This document shows positions 9,455 to 17,734 of a DNA stretch of 43,211 nucleotides, piece by piece. This DNA is from Mycobacteriaceae bacterium (GTDB lineage: Bacteria; Actinomycetota; Actinomycetes; Mycobacteriales; Mycobacteriaceae), in assembly GCA_029977845.1 (NCBI GenBank), contig JAPOKC010000022.1, forward strand, positions 1 through 43,211, read 5' to 3'. The translations under genes and the position numbers were made by a program. A model generated the notes under the pieces. It had not been told where the DNA came from, made no database searches, and saw only the letters and a program-made list of their open reading frames with translations. Position 1 is the stretch's first letter; each line of letters begins with the position of its first letter.

Positions 9455-10984
9455 ATGAGCGATGAACTCACCGAACTCCGGCGCCGCAGGGCGCTGACCG
9501 AGGATGCGGCCCGGCCCGACGCGGTGGCGCGTCGGCACGCCTCGGGCGGTCGCACGGCGCGGGAGAACGTCGCCGATCTGGTGGACCCCGGTTCCTTCAT
9601 CGAGTACGGCCGATTCACCGTCGCCGCCCAACGGCAGCGGCGCGATCTCGACGATCTGATCAACCGCACCCAGGCCGACGGTCTGATCGGGGGCACTGCG
9701 CGGATCAACGGCCAACCCGCCGCAGTGCTGTCCTATGACTACACCGTGCTGGCCGGCACCCAGGGTGTGTTCGGCCACCGCAAGAAGGATCGGCTCTTCG
9801 AACTGATCGAGAAGATGCGGCTGCCGACGGTGTTCTTCGCCGAGGGCGGCGGCGGCCGGCCGGGGGACACCGACTATCCGACCGTCTCATCGCTGGAGGT
9901 GCGCGCCTTCAAGTTGTGGGCGGCGCTGTCCGGGGTGGTGCCCCGCATCGCCGTCGTCAAGGGCCGCTGTTTCGCCGGTAACGCGGTGATCGCCGGGTGC
10001 TCGGATCTCATCGTCGCCACCGAGGACGCCTCGATCGGGATGGGCGGTCCGGCGATGATCGCCGGCGGCGGCCTCGGCGAGGTGGCGCCCGATGACGTCG
10101 GTCCGGTCTCGGTGCAGGCGCCCAACGGTGTGGTCGATGTCGTGGTGGCCGACGAAGCCGAGGCCGTTGCCGTCGCCAAGAAGCTGCTCGGGTACTTCCA
10201 GGGGTCGCTACCCTCGGGGCCTTCCGCCGACCAAACCCTTTTGCGCACAATCATTCCGGACCGCGCCCGGCGCGCCTACCCGATCAAACCGGTCATCACC
10301 ACACTGGCCGACGGGGATTCCGTCACGTTCCTGCGGGAGCGTTTCGCCCCGGAGATGGTCACCGCGCTGGCCCGCATCGACGGCCGTCCGGTCGGCATCA
10401 TCGCCAACAACACGATGGTGATGGCCGGTGCGATCACCGCCGCGGCCGCCGACAAGGCGGCCCGATTCATCGCGCTGTGCGACACCTTCGGCCTGCCGAT
10501 CGTGTCGCTGGTCGACTGCCCGGGCTACATGGTCGGGCCGGACGCCGAGGCGCAGGCGCTGGTGCGGCGCGCTTCGCGGATGCTGGTCGCCGGTGCGGCG
10601 ATGCGCACACCGCTGATCGCGGTGGTGCTGCGCCGCGGATACGGACTCGGCGCGCAGGCGATGACCGGAGGCAGCATGCACGAGCCGCTGCTGACCGTCG
10701 CCTGGCCCGGCGCCCACCTGGGTCCGATGGGCCTTGAAGGTGCGGTCCGGCTGGGCCTGCGCAGGGAGTTGGAGGCCATCGGCGACGACGCCGAACGCGA
10801 GGAGGTGGTCCGCCGGGCCACGGCTGCCGCGCAGGAGAACGCCCGCGCACTGAACTCGGCCATGCTGTTCGAGATCGACGATGTGATCGACCCGGCCGAC
10901 ACCCGGGCAATGATCGCGGCCACGCTGGCCGCGGCAGGGAACGCCGACCTCCCGCCGGCCCGCCGCTTCGTCGACACGTGGTGA
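9455..10984 (+). CDS. Acyl-CoA carboxylase carboxyltransferase (beta) subunit
   Basis: A 509-residue carboxyltransferase of the crotonase-like AccD/PccB family, which moves CO2 from biotin to an acyl-CoA. The N-terminal half has HASGGRTARENVADLVDPGSFIEYG. The C-terminal half carries NNTMVMAGAIT, the DCPGYMVGP segment that resembles the acyl-CoA-binding loop, and RRGYGLGAQAM. It is a full-length single-chain enzyme, but no biotin carboxylase or biotin carrier gene lies in the window, so a partner must come from elsewhere. It could prefer a non-standard acyl-CoA. The ATG lies six bases after a TAGGTT hexamer, which fits a leaderless message. It is not one of the pur genes and has no obvious link to purD downstream. 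Confidence 0.87.
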   Translation: MSDELTELRRRRALTEDAARPDAVARRHASGGRTARENVADLVDPGSFIEYGRFTVAAQRQRRDLDDLINRTQADGLIGGTARINGQPAAVLSYDYTVLAGTQGVFGHRKKDRLFELIEKMRLPTVFFAEGGGGRPGDTDYPTVSSLEVRAFKLWAALSGVVPRIAVVKGRCFAGNAVIAGCSDLIVATEDASIGMGGPAMIAGGGLGEVAPDDVGPVSVQAPNGVVDVVVADEAEAVAVAKKLLGYFQGSLPSGPSADQTLLRTIIPDRARRAYPIKPVITTLADGDSVTFLRERFAPEMVTALARIDGRPVGIIANNTMVMAGAITAAAADKAARFIALCDTFGLPIVSLVDCPGYMVGPDAEAQALVRRASRMLVAGAAMRTPLIAVVLRRGYGLGAQAMTGGSMHEPLLTVAWPGAHLGPMGLEGAVRLGLRRELEAIGDDAEREEVVRRATAAAQENARALNSAMLFEIDDVIDPADTRAMIAATLAAAGNADLPPARRFVDTW

Positions 10985-11010
10985 GCCCCGAATGCCGCGC
11001 CGCCGTGAAT

Positions 11011-11016
11011 TAGGGT
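11011..11016 (+). promoter_or_regulatory. -10 element of purD
   Basis: TAGGGT lies eight bases before the purD GTG. No Shine-Dalgarno sequence intervenes, so purD may be leaderless. Confidence 0.45.
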
Positions 11017-11024
11017 GAGTCGCT

Positions 11025-12293
11025 GTGCGAGTCCTCGTGATCGGATCCGGTGCCCGCGAACACGCCTTGCTGCACGCGCTGCGCAAGGACCCGGGGGTGG
11101 ACTACCTTGCGGTCGCCCCGGGCAACGCCGGCACCGCAACGGTGGCCGAACAGTACGACGCCGACGCCGCCTCCCCGAAGGAGGTCACCGAGTTGGCCCG
11201 GCGGCTGTCCGTCGATCTGGTGGTGATCGGTCCGGAGGTGCCGTTGGTCCGCGGTGTCGCCGACGGACTGCGCGCGGCCGGTATCGCCTGTTTCGGCCCG
11301 TCGAAGGACGCCGCCCGCATCGAGGGATCGAAGGCCTTCGCCAAGGACGTGATGGCCGCCGCCGGGGTGCGCACCGCTTCCAGTGAGATCGTCGACAACC
11401 CGGCCCTACTCGACGCCGCACTCGACCGCTTCGGACCTCCGGCCGGCCAGCAGGCGTGGGTGGTCAAGGATGACGGACTGGCCGCGGGCAAAGGTGTGGT
11501 GGTGACCGCCGATCGCGACGTCGCCCGCGCCCACGCCGCCGGACTGCTCGACGACGGGCATCCGGTGCTGCTCGAATCCTTCCTCGACGGACCCGAGGTC
11601 TCGTTGTTCTGTCTGGTCGACGGCGCCACCGTGGTGCCCCTGCTGCCGGCGCAGGACTTCAAGCGGGTTGCCGACAACGATGCGGGCCCCAACACGGGCG
11701 GAATGGGCGCCTACGCGCCGCTGCCCTGGCTTCCGGCCGAGGCGAGGGCCGCCATCGTCCGTGACGTCGTCGAACCGGTTGCCGCCGAGATGGAAAAACG
11801 CGGCTGTCCGTTCAACGGACTGCTGTACGCCGGCCTGGCGATGACCTCGCAGGGTCCGGCGGTGGTCGAATTCAATTGCCGCTTCGGCGATCCCGAGACC
11901 CAGGCGGTACTCGCACTGCTGGAGTCCCCGCTGGGCGAATTGCTGTACGCCACCGCGACCGGAACGCTGGCCGATGCCCCGGCACCGCGGTGGCGCGACG
12001 GCTACGCGGTGACGGTGGTGCTGGCGGCCGAGAACTATCCGGGACGCCCACGGATCGGGGATGTCATCACCGGCGCGGAAGGTGCCGGCGTGCTTCATGC
12101 CGGAACCGCCCGACGGGAGGACGGCGCGGTCGTGTCGGCCGGCGGTCGGGTGCTGTCGGTGGTGGGTACCGGCGCAGATCTGACGGCCGCCCGGGCCGAC
12201 GCGTACCGGATCCTGGATTCGATCCGGTTGGCGGGCAGCCACTTCCGCACCGACATCGGACTGGCGGCCGCTCAGGGGCGAGTCCGGTTGTGA
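11025..12293 (+). CDS. purD: Phosphoribosylamine-glycine ligase (GAR synthetase)
   Basis: A 422-residue ATP-grasp enzyme for the second step of purine synthesis, joining phosphoribosylamine and glycine with ATP. The N-terminus [17 protein letters not shown] and the central [24 protein letters not shown] and [11 protein letters not shown] motifs are characteristic. Length is normal. The GTG at 11025 begins right at the conserved N-terminus and follows a TAGGGT -10 by eight bases. Its stop overlaps the start of the next gene (GTGA). PurD is cytosolic and monofunctional here, not fused as in eukaryotes. Confidence 0.97.
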   Translation: MRVLVIGSGAREHALLHALRKDPGVDYLAVAPGNAGTATVAEQYDADAASPKEVTELARRLSVDLVVIGPEVPLVRGVADGLRAAGIACFGPSKDAARIEGSKAFAKDVMAAAGVRTASSEIVDNPALLDAALDRFGPPAGQQAWVVKDDGLAAGKGVVVTADRDVARAHAAGLLDDGHPVLLESFLDGPEVSLFCLVDGATVVPLLPAQDFKRVADNDAGPNTGGMGAYAPLPWLPAEARAAIVRDVVEPVAAEMEKRGCPFNGLLYAGLAMTSQGPAVVEFNCRFGDPETQAVLALLESPLGELLYATATGTLADAPAPRWRDGYAVTVVLAAENYPGRPRIGDVITGAEGAGVLHAGTARREDGAVVSAGGRVLSVVGTGADLTAARADAYRILDSIRLAGSHFRTDIGLAAAQGRVRL

Positions 12294-13072
12294 CTGGTCC
12301 CGACCGCGGTCGTGCCTTCCGGGACGAGCGCGCCGACCTGCTGGCGTTCTGCGACACACTCGGTCCGGCCGACTGGCGGATGAACAGCCGTGCCGAGGGC
12401 TGGAGCATCACCGACGTGGTGGCGCACATGGGCGCAGGGTGTCATGCGATGTTCAGCCCGGCAGCGCTGGCGATCATGCGTGGAACCGATATCGAACAGA
12501 CCAACGATGACATGGTGGAACGCCGCCGGATGCGGACACCGGCCGAGGTGTTACGCGAATACCGAAGGTGGAGTGGATTTTTCGCGACAACGATGATCCC
12601 GATCACCCGGACACCGCTGGGTCGGGTCCGGATGCCGCTGTCTGAGCTCGGCTCGTTTCCGATGCGGTTGCTGATCAGTGCCCTGGTGTTCGACACGCAC
12701 ACCCATCTGCGCCACGACATGGCCCCCGCGCTGGGCCGGCCGGCGCCGGGTACCGATGCCAACCGGATGGCCACGATTCTGGAATGGATGACCGCGGTGC
12801 TGGCCAATCAGCTGAGCGCGGGCCGTCCGGTGTGGCTGGACCGTCCGGTGGCGTTGACGCTGACCGGTCCGGGCGGTGGAACCTGGCGGGTCGATCCGGA
12901 CGGATCTATCACCGCGGGCTCGGCCGAACGCTGCGCGGCGCGGATCACCGGCGTGGCGCTGGAATTCCCGGAGTGGGGTACCCGCAGGGCCGGGTGGCGC
13001 GAACGGAACGTCTCGATCGACGGTGCCGCCGATTACGGGGAGAGATTTCTCGACGCGATGAACATCATTTGA
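12290..13072 (+). CDS. Maleylpyruvate isomerase/DinB-like mycothiol-dependent family protein
   Basis: About 260 residues, starting at the GTG that overlaps the purD stop by four bases. The N-terminal half is a four-helix DinB-like domain: [16 protein letters not shown] and [16 protein letters not shown] carry the histidines that bind metal in mycothiol-dependent isomerases and transferases. The C-terminal half (from about residue 175) resembles the alpha/beta tail of the TIGR03083 group, with a SCP2-like [13 protein letters not shown] strand. The likely role is transfer or isomerisation using mycothiol; the substrate is unknown. M. tuberculosis has ggtA at this position, so this is a local difference. 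It converges on the esterase with one base between the stops. Confidence 0.75.
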   Translation: MTGPDRGRAFRDERADLLAFCDTLGPADWRMNSRAEGWSITDVVAHMGAGCHAMFSPAALAIMRGTDIEQTNDDMVERRRMRTPAEVLREYRRWSGFFATTMIPITRTPLGRVRMPLSELGSFPMRLLISALVFDTHTHLRHDMAPALGRPAPGTDANRMATILEWMTAVLANQLSAGRPVWLDRPVALTLTGPGGGTWRVDPDGSITAGSAERCAARITGVALEFPEWGTRRAGWRERNVSIDGAADYGERFLDAMNII

Positions 13073-13073
13073 C

Positions 13074-13895
13074 TCAGGCCGTCAGCAGCGGCGCCATCCA
13101 GGTGATCTCGGCGGGCAGTTGTGAACTCCAGAACGCCGAATCGTGCCCGCCGGGGGAGAACCCGCCTGCCGGTGGATGGGGCAACTGGGCGATGAAGGCC
13201 TTCGTCGCCGCGTAGAACGGGTCATCGTCACCGCAGTCGATGCGGATCGGAATGGACCCCAGCGCGGGCAGACCCCACACGCTGTTGGCGGCGTAGTCGG
13301 CCGCCCCGTCGAAGGCGCCCGGCGCGGTGGCGCCGGAGGAGAGCCACAGCGCCGGACTGACCGCGCAGATCGCCGCGGTGCGGGCCGGTCCGAGCCGGGC
13401 GCCGAGCAACAGCGCCCCGTAGCCTCCCATCGACCAGCCCAGGAAGCCGACCCGTGAGGTGTCGAGTCCCTGTTGGCCCAGCATCGGCAGCAGTTCGTCG
13501 AGCACCATCGCACCGGAGTCCTCCCCGGAGGCCCGCCGGTGCCAGTAGCCGCCGCCGCCGTCGACCGACACCACGGCAAACGGCGGGAGACCGGCGGCGA
13601 CCGCCGAAGCGAGTCCCTGTTCGACGCCGCCGGCCATCACCATCGCGGCGTTGCTGCCCTTGCCGTGCAGTGCGATCACCGGGCGCAACGGTGCGCTCTG
13701 GCCGGGTGGGCGGGCGATCGACCAATTCGTCGGCACACCGCCCCGGGCAGCGGAGATGAACGATCCACTGACCATCGTCGGCGCGGCGATCGGGTCGGCC
13801 GCGGCCGTCGGTGTTCGTCGAGTCCCACCTAACGCAACTGTCCCGGCAGCACCAACGCCGAGACGCAGAGCCATGCGCCGACTGATGTTTGGCAT
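13074..13895 (-). CDS. Exported esterase/alpha-beta hydrolase with Tat signal (Rv0774c-like)
   Basis: A 273-residue protein with a twin-arginine signal (SRRMALRLG, residues 4-13) followed by a hydrophobic stretch and a likely cleavage after TAAA near residue 33. The hydrolase domain has nucleophile S155 in GWSMGG, acid candidates D223-D225 in CGDDDPFY, and H251 in PGGHD. This is the catalytic triad order of the esterase D / antigen-85-like group. M. tuberculosis Rv0774c is a described exported esterase at this place. A lipid or ester substrate outside the membrane is likely. The ATG at 13895 puts the RR motif at the correct distance; a longer open frame upstream lacks a signal start. Confidence 0.86.
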   Translation of the reverse strand: MPNISRRMALRLGVGAAGTVALGGTRRTPTAAADPIAAPTMVSGSFISAARGGVPTNWSIARPPGQSAPLRPVIALHGKGSNAAMVMAGGVEQGLASAVAAGLPPFAVVSVDGGGGYWHRRASGEDSGAMVLDELLPMLGQQGLDTSRVGFLGWSMGGYGALLLGARLGPARTAAICAVSPALWLSSGATAPGAFDGAADYAANSVWGLPALGSIPIRIDCGDDDPFYAATKAFIAQLPHPPAGGFSPGGHDSAFWSSQLPAEITWMAPLLTA

Positions 13896-13904
13896 CTGTT
13901 CATC

Positions 13905-13931
13905 CTGCCGAAAGGCGACTTCTTTCAGCAA
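13905..13931. promoter_or_regulatory. Imperfect inverted repeat between esterase and TetR genes
   Basis: Arms CTGCCGAAAG and CTTTCAGCAA (8 of 10 pair) flank seven bases in the 68-base divergent gap. The inner GAAAG/CTTTC arms are perfect. This is a candidate site for the adjacent TetR protein, seen only once here. Confidence 0.3.
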
Positions 13932-13963
13932 AGCGCGTTGCGGAACCGGGGACCACTGGCAGC

Positions 13964-14593
13964 ATGACGGGGGTGACATCCGCGGTGACCCCCAAAGGCG
14001 AGCGTCGGCGCTACGCGCTCGTCACCGCGGCCGCCGAACTGTTGTGCCACGGCGGATTCGAGGCGGTGACCCATCGGGCCGTCGCGCAGCGTGCGGGTCT
14101 GCCACTGGCGTCGACCACCTACTACTTCTCCTCGCTGGACGATCTGGTCGAGGCCGCGATCGAACACATTGGCGCAGTGGAGATCTCGGCATTGCGCGAA
14201 CGCATACAAGAACTGCCGCGACGTCGTCGCGGTGCCGACGCCACCGCCGAACTCGTCCTCGACCTACTGGCCGGCGAACCGACCAGTGAACAACTCATCT
14301 GCCGCTACGAGCGTTACATAGCCTGCGCCCGGCATCCTGCGCTGCGGTCCGCCGAACGGCGGTTGCAGCAGCAGCGCGTGCAGGCCGTCGCCGAGGCGGT
14401 GGCGCGCTCCGGCCGCAGCGCCCGGTTGGACATGGTGACCGCGCTGGTCCGGGCCGTCGACGGAGCGGTGATCTCGGCACTGGCCGCCGGGGAGAGCGAT
14501 CCCAGGCGGGTCGCCCGGGTCACGCTGGTGGACGTGATCGACGCGCTGGCTCCGATCGATTCGCGGAGTGGCGGATGGACCTCGGTGGCCTGA
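13964..14593 (+). CDS. TetR-family regulator (Rv0775-like)
   Basis: A 209-residue TetR protein. The DNA-binding domain covers about residues 13-60 (RYALVTAAAELLCHGGFEAV, then AQRAGLPLASTTYYFSSLDDL). The C-terminal domain is helical and arginine-rich. It is divergent from the exported esterase and overlaps the following SDR by 19 bases, so those two genes are the likely targets. The ATG at 13964 fits the domain start; an open frame extends upstream without a convincing start. The ligand is unknown. Confidence 0.85.
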   Translation: MTGVTSAVTPKGERRRYALVTAAAELLCHGGFEAVTHRAVAQRAGLPLASTTYYFSSLDDLVEAAIEHIGAVEISALRERIQELPRRRRGADATAELVLDLLAGEPTSEQLICRYERYIACARHPALRSAERRLQQQRVQAVAEAVARSGRSARLDMVTALVRAVDGAVISALAAGESDPRRVARVTLVDVIDALAPIDSRSGGWTSVA

Positions 14594-15561
14594 CCGGTCC
14601 GGTCTCCGACCTGCTCGACGGTGTGATGGACCGCGCTCCGGTGCTCGGCTACACCAGAATCGGCTCCGGGCTTCGCCGGCGCTGGTGGCCTGCCGACGCG
14701 GATCCCGACGCACTGGCCGGGAAGCGTGTCCTGGTCAGCGGTGCGACGGCCGGGATCGGACTGCAGATGGTGCGGGAGTTCGCCGGGCTGGGTGCGGCCG
14801 TGCACCTGCTCGGCCGCGACCCGGAGAAGGTGCGCCACCGCACGCGGGAGATCGCGGCGGAATTCCCGGACGCCGAGGTGATCGGCGAGACATGCGATGT
14901 CTCCGACCTTGCTGCGGTGGCTGACTGGACCGCGGACTTCGCCAGCCGGGTTCCGGCTCTCAACGGCCTGGTGCACAACGCGGGTCTGATGCCCAAGGAT
15001 CGCATCGTCACCCGTGAGGGCCACGAATTGCAGCTGGCAACCCACGTTCTGGGCCCGCACCTGATGACCGAGCGGTTGCTGCCGTTGCTGCGGGCGGCTC
15101 ACGGAGCCTCGGTGGTGTTCGTGTCCTCCGGAGGTATGTACAGCAGCCCGTTGGTGGTCGACGATCTGGAGTACCGCAACAACTACAACGGTGTGCGCGC
15201 CTACGCGCGCACGAAGCGCATGCAGGTGGTGCTCGCCGACGCCTGGGCCGGGCGGCTCGCCGGAACCGATATCAGGGTGGAGAGTATGCACCCCGGCTGG
15301 GTCGACACCCCCGGAGTGGCGGAGTACCTGCCCCGGTTCCGGATCGTCACCAAACCGCTGCTGCGAACAGAGGAGGACGGCGCCGACACCGCGGTATGGC
15401 TGGTGGCCACCCGTCCGCGTTCCGAGCCGGGCCACTTCTGGCATGACCGGGCGCAGCGCCCGACCACCTTCGGCTGGCAGCGGCAGGAGAGCCAGGCCAA
15501 CCGGCGCAGGTTCCTGTCGGAGGTCAGTGCGCTGACGGCGACGCCGGATACCTGGGTGTGA
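14575..15561 (+). CDS. SDR-family dehydrogenase, DHRS12/retinol-dehydrogenase-like
   Basis: A 328-residue SDR with an unusual N-terminal leader of about 45 residues before the Rossmann motif SGATAGIG. NAD(P) contact is likely through LLGRD after beta2. It has HNAGLMP, serines in VFVSSGGMYSS, and the pair Y-A-R-T-K. The C-terminal part includes MHPGWVDTPGV and HFWHDRAQRPTTF, which are typical of the DHRS12-like group. It starts inside the end of the TetR gene with GGAG seven bases upstream, so the two are co-expressed. Its last 38 bases overlap the convergent DUF429 gene. The substrate is unknown, perhaps a lipid. Confidence 0.85.
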   Translation: MDLGGLTGPVSDLLDGVMDRAPVLGYTRIGSGLRRRWWPADADPDALAGKRVLVSGATAGIGLQMVREFAGLGAAVHLLGRDPEKVRHRTREIAAEFPDAEVIGETCDVSDLAAVADWTADFASRVPALNGLVHNAGLMPKDRIVTREGHELQLATHVLGPHLMTERLLPLLRAAHGASVVFVSSGGMYSSPLVVDDLEYRNNYNGVRAYARTKRMQVVLADAWAGRLAGTDIRVESMHPGWVDTPGVAEYLPRFRIVTKPLLRTEEDGADTAVWLVATRPRSEPGHFWHDRAQRPTTFGWQRQESQANRRRFLSEVSALTATPDTWV

Positions 15562-16270
15562 CGATGCACCCGTCTGCCGGATCGCCGTAAATGGTTGTCT
15601 CGCTGGGTCTTTCGGTGGCGAACCGCGCGATATAGGCGCACAGCACCGCGTCGACCGGATCCTCGGCCCGGCGTAGCTGTGCCTTGCGGGTGGCGGTGCG
15701 GGCGGTGGCCTTCAGTTCCTTCCACCCCGGGTGATCCCCGACATCCAGAGAGGGTGACACCGAGTGCAGTCCTTCGATGAATGAGATGAGCCGCAGGAAC
15801 TCCGATCGAAGCTCGGGCAGTTCGCGTCCGGCCTTCTGCTTGTACTTGAGCGTGCGGGACAGTCCGAACAGCGCCACGGCGGCGGCGTGCGGATAGACCT
15901 CGATCCCCTTTCGCGCCGACGGTGAGCGCGGATCCAGATCGAGTTCGAGGCCGGCGCACAGCCGCGCGCCGCGTCCGCCGTCGGCGAACCACGGCAGACC
16001 GGTGTTGGCGGGGTGCGCGCCGGCCTCGAACCGGCGGAAATCACGGTTGAGTGCGGCCTCGCAGGCCCGCGTGCCCGACGGGTTGGTGACGACCAGTGGG
16101 GCGTCGAACGCCACCACGCAGTCATCGGACACATACGGCTCGAGTTGGCTGAGGATATCGGCGTCGGTGCCGGCCGCGCCCACGTGGCGCAGCACGCCGT
16201 GGGCGTCGACGGCGGCGACTCCGGTGGGCTTTCGATCGCCCCAGGCGAGGTCGACTCCGACGAAGTACAC
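15524..16270 (-). CDS. DUF429 protein (Rv0776c-like), RNase H-fold putative nuclease
   Basis: About 248 residues beginning YFVGVDLAWG, the first strand of an RNase H-like fold. Conserved acidic positions follow in FDAPLVV and EDPVDAVLCAYIA, and there is a KGIEVYPH segment. DUF429 proteins are thought to be nucleases or nucleotide hydrolases, but the role is unproven. The GTG at 16270 is seven bases after a minus-strand TACGGT, giving a leaderless start; longer versions would run into purB. The 3' end overlaps the convergent SDR gene by 38 bases. M. tuberculosis has the same gene divergent from purB. Confidence 0.8.
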   Translation of the reverse strand: MYFVGVDLAWGDRKPTGVAAVDAHGVLRHVGAAGTDADILSQLEPYVSDDCVVAFDAPLVVTNPSGTRACEAALNRDFRRFEAGAHPANTGLPWFADGGRGARLCAGLELDLDPRSPSARKGIEVYPHAAAVALFGLSRTLKYKQKAGRELPELRSEFLRLISFIEGLHSVSPSLDVGDHPGWKELKATARTATRKAQLRRAEDPVDAVLCAYIARFATERPSETTIYGDPADGCIVTPRYPASPSAH

Positions 16271-16277
16271 ACTGCAA

Positions 16278-16287
16278 ACCGTAAGCT
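16278..16287. promoter_or_regulatory. Bidirectional leaderless promoter for DUF429 and purB
   Basis: Plus-strand TAAGCT (16282-16287) lies eight bases before the purB GTG. Minus-strand TACGGT (16283-16278) lies seven bases before the DUF429 GTG. The two hexamers share the same TA base pairs and only 25 bases separate the start codons. Confidence 0.55.
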
Positions 16288-16295
16288 GTGTGTTT

Positions 16296-17726
16296 GTGAC
16301 CGGTCGCCCCGCCATTCCCGACGTCCTGGCCAATCGTTACGCCAGCGCGGGGATGGTCGCCATCTGGTCGCCGGCGGCCAAGATCGTTGCCGAGCGCCGG
16401 CTGTGGCTGGCGGTGCTGCGCGCCCAGCGGGAACTCGGGGTGGCGGTGCCTCCGGAGGCGATCGCCGATTACGAGCGGGTGCTCGAGCAGGTCGATCTGG
16501 ACTCGATCTCATCCCGCGAGCGGGTGCTGCGCCACGACGTGAAGGCCCGTATCGAGGAGTTCAACGCACTGGCCGGCCACGAGCACGTGCACAAGGGGAT
16601 GACCAGCCGGGACCTCACCGAGAACGTCGAACAGATGCAGATCCGCCAGTCCTTGGAACTCGTGGGCGCCCACGGCGTCGCCGTCGCCGCACGGCTTGCC
16701 GAGCGGGCCGTCGCCTATCGCGATCTGGTGATGGCCGGACGAAGTCACAACGTCGCCGCCCAGGCGACCACGCTCGGAAAGCGATTCGCCTCGGCCGCCG
16801 AGGAGACCCTGATCGCGCTGCGCCGTATCCGTGATCTGCTGGACCGCTATCCGCTGCGCGGGATCAAGGGCCCGATGGGCACCGCGCAGGACATGCTCGA
16901 TCTGTTCGACGCAGACACCGGGCGACTGGCCGAATTGGAACGCCGCGTGGCCGAGCACCTGGGCTTCACCGCCGTGCTGGACAGCGTCGGCCAGGTGTAT
17001 CCCCGGTCGCTGGACCACGATGTGGTCTCGGCTCTGGTGCAACTGGGCGCCGGGCCGTCGTCGATGGCGCACACCATCCGGTTGATGGCCGGGCACGAAC
17101 TGGTCACCGAAGGATTCGCGGAGGGGCAGGTCGGGTCCTCGGCCATGCCGCACAAGATGAACACCCGCAGCTGTGAGCGGGTGAACGGACTGCAGGTGGT
17201 GTTGCGCGGGTTCGCCTCGATGACCTCCGAGCTCGCCGGCGCGCAATGGAATGAGGGCGATGTCTTCTGCTCGGTGGTGCGTCGGGTGGCGCTACCGGAT
17301 GCGTTCTTCGCCATCGACGGGCAGATCGAGACGTTCCTGACCGTGCTCGACGAGTTCGGCGCCTACCCGGCGGTGATCCAGCGCGAGCTGGATCGCTACC
17401 TGCCGTTCCTGGCCACCACCAAGGTGCTGATCGCCGCGGTGCGAGCCGGTATGGGTCGCGAAGCCGCCCACGAGGTGATCAAGGAGCACGCGGTGGCGGT
17501 CGCGTTGGCGATGCGCGAGAAGGGCGCCGAACCCGATCTGCTCGACCGGCTGGCCGCCGATCCGCGGCTGCCGCTCGATCGGGCGGCGCTCGATGCGGCA
17601 CTGGCCGACAAACGATCCTTCACCGGGGCGGCCGGTGACCAGATCGACCGGGTCTGTGCTGCCGTCGAGGAGTTGGTGCGTGCTGATCCGGAGGCTGCGA
17701 GGTACGCCCCCGGCGCGATTCTGTGA
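16296..17726 (+). CDS. purB: Adenylosuccinate lyase
   Basis: A 476-residue fumarase/aspartase-superfamily lyase. It cleaves SAICAR to AICAR and adenylosuccinate to AMP, both releasing fumarate. The signature GSSAMPHKMNTRSCERV, the AGRSHNVAAQATTLGKRF segment with the catalytic histidine, and HEHVHKGMTSRDLTENV are clear, and the protein resembles M. tuberculosis PurB throughout. I chose the GTG at 16296; an in-frame GTG two codons earlier is possible. The start has no Shine-Dalgarno but sits eight bases after a TAAGCT hexamer. It is monocistronic in appearance and converges on the SDR gene with eight bases between. Confidence 0.97.
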   Translation: MTGRPAIPDVLANRYASAGMVAIWSPAAKIVAERRLWLAVLRAQRELGVAVPPEAIADYERVLEQVDLDSISSRERVLRHDVKARIEEFNALAGHEHVHKGMTSRDLTENVEQMQIRQSLELVGAHGVAVAARLAERAVAYRDLVMAGRSHNVAAQATTLGKRFASAAEETLIALRRIRDLLDRYPLRGIKGPMGTAQDMLDLFDADTGRLAELERRVAEHLGFTAVLDSVGQVYPRSLDHDVVSALVQLGAGPSSMAHTIRLMAGHELVTEGFAEGQVGSSAMPHKMNTRSCERVNGLQVVLRGFASMTSELAGAQWNEGDVFCSVVRRVALPDAFFAIDGQIETFLTVLDEFGAYPAVIQRELDRYLPFLATTKVLIAAVRAGMGREAAHEVIKEHAVAVALAMREKGAEPDLLDRLAADPRLPLDRAALDAALADKRSFTGAAGDQIDRVCAAVEELVRADPEAARYAPGAIL

Positions 17727-17734
17727 ATCGTTGA

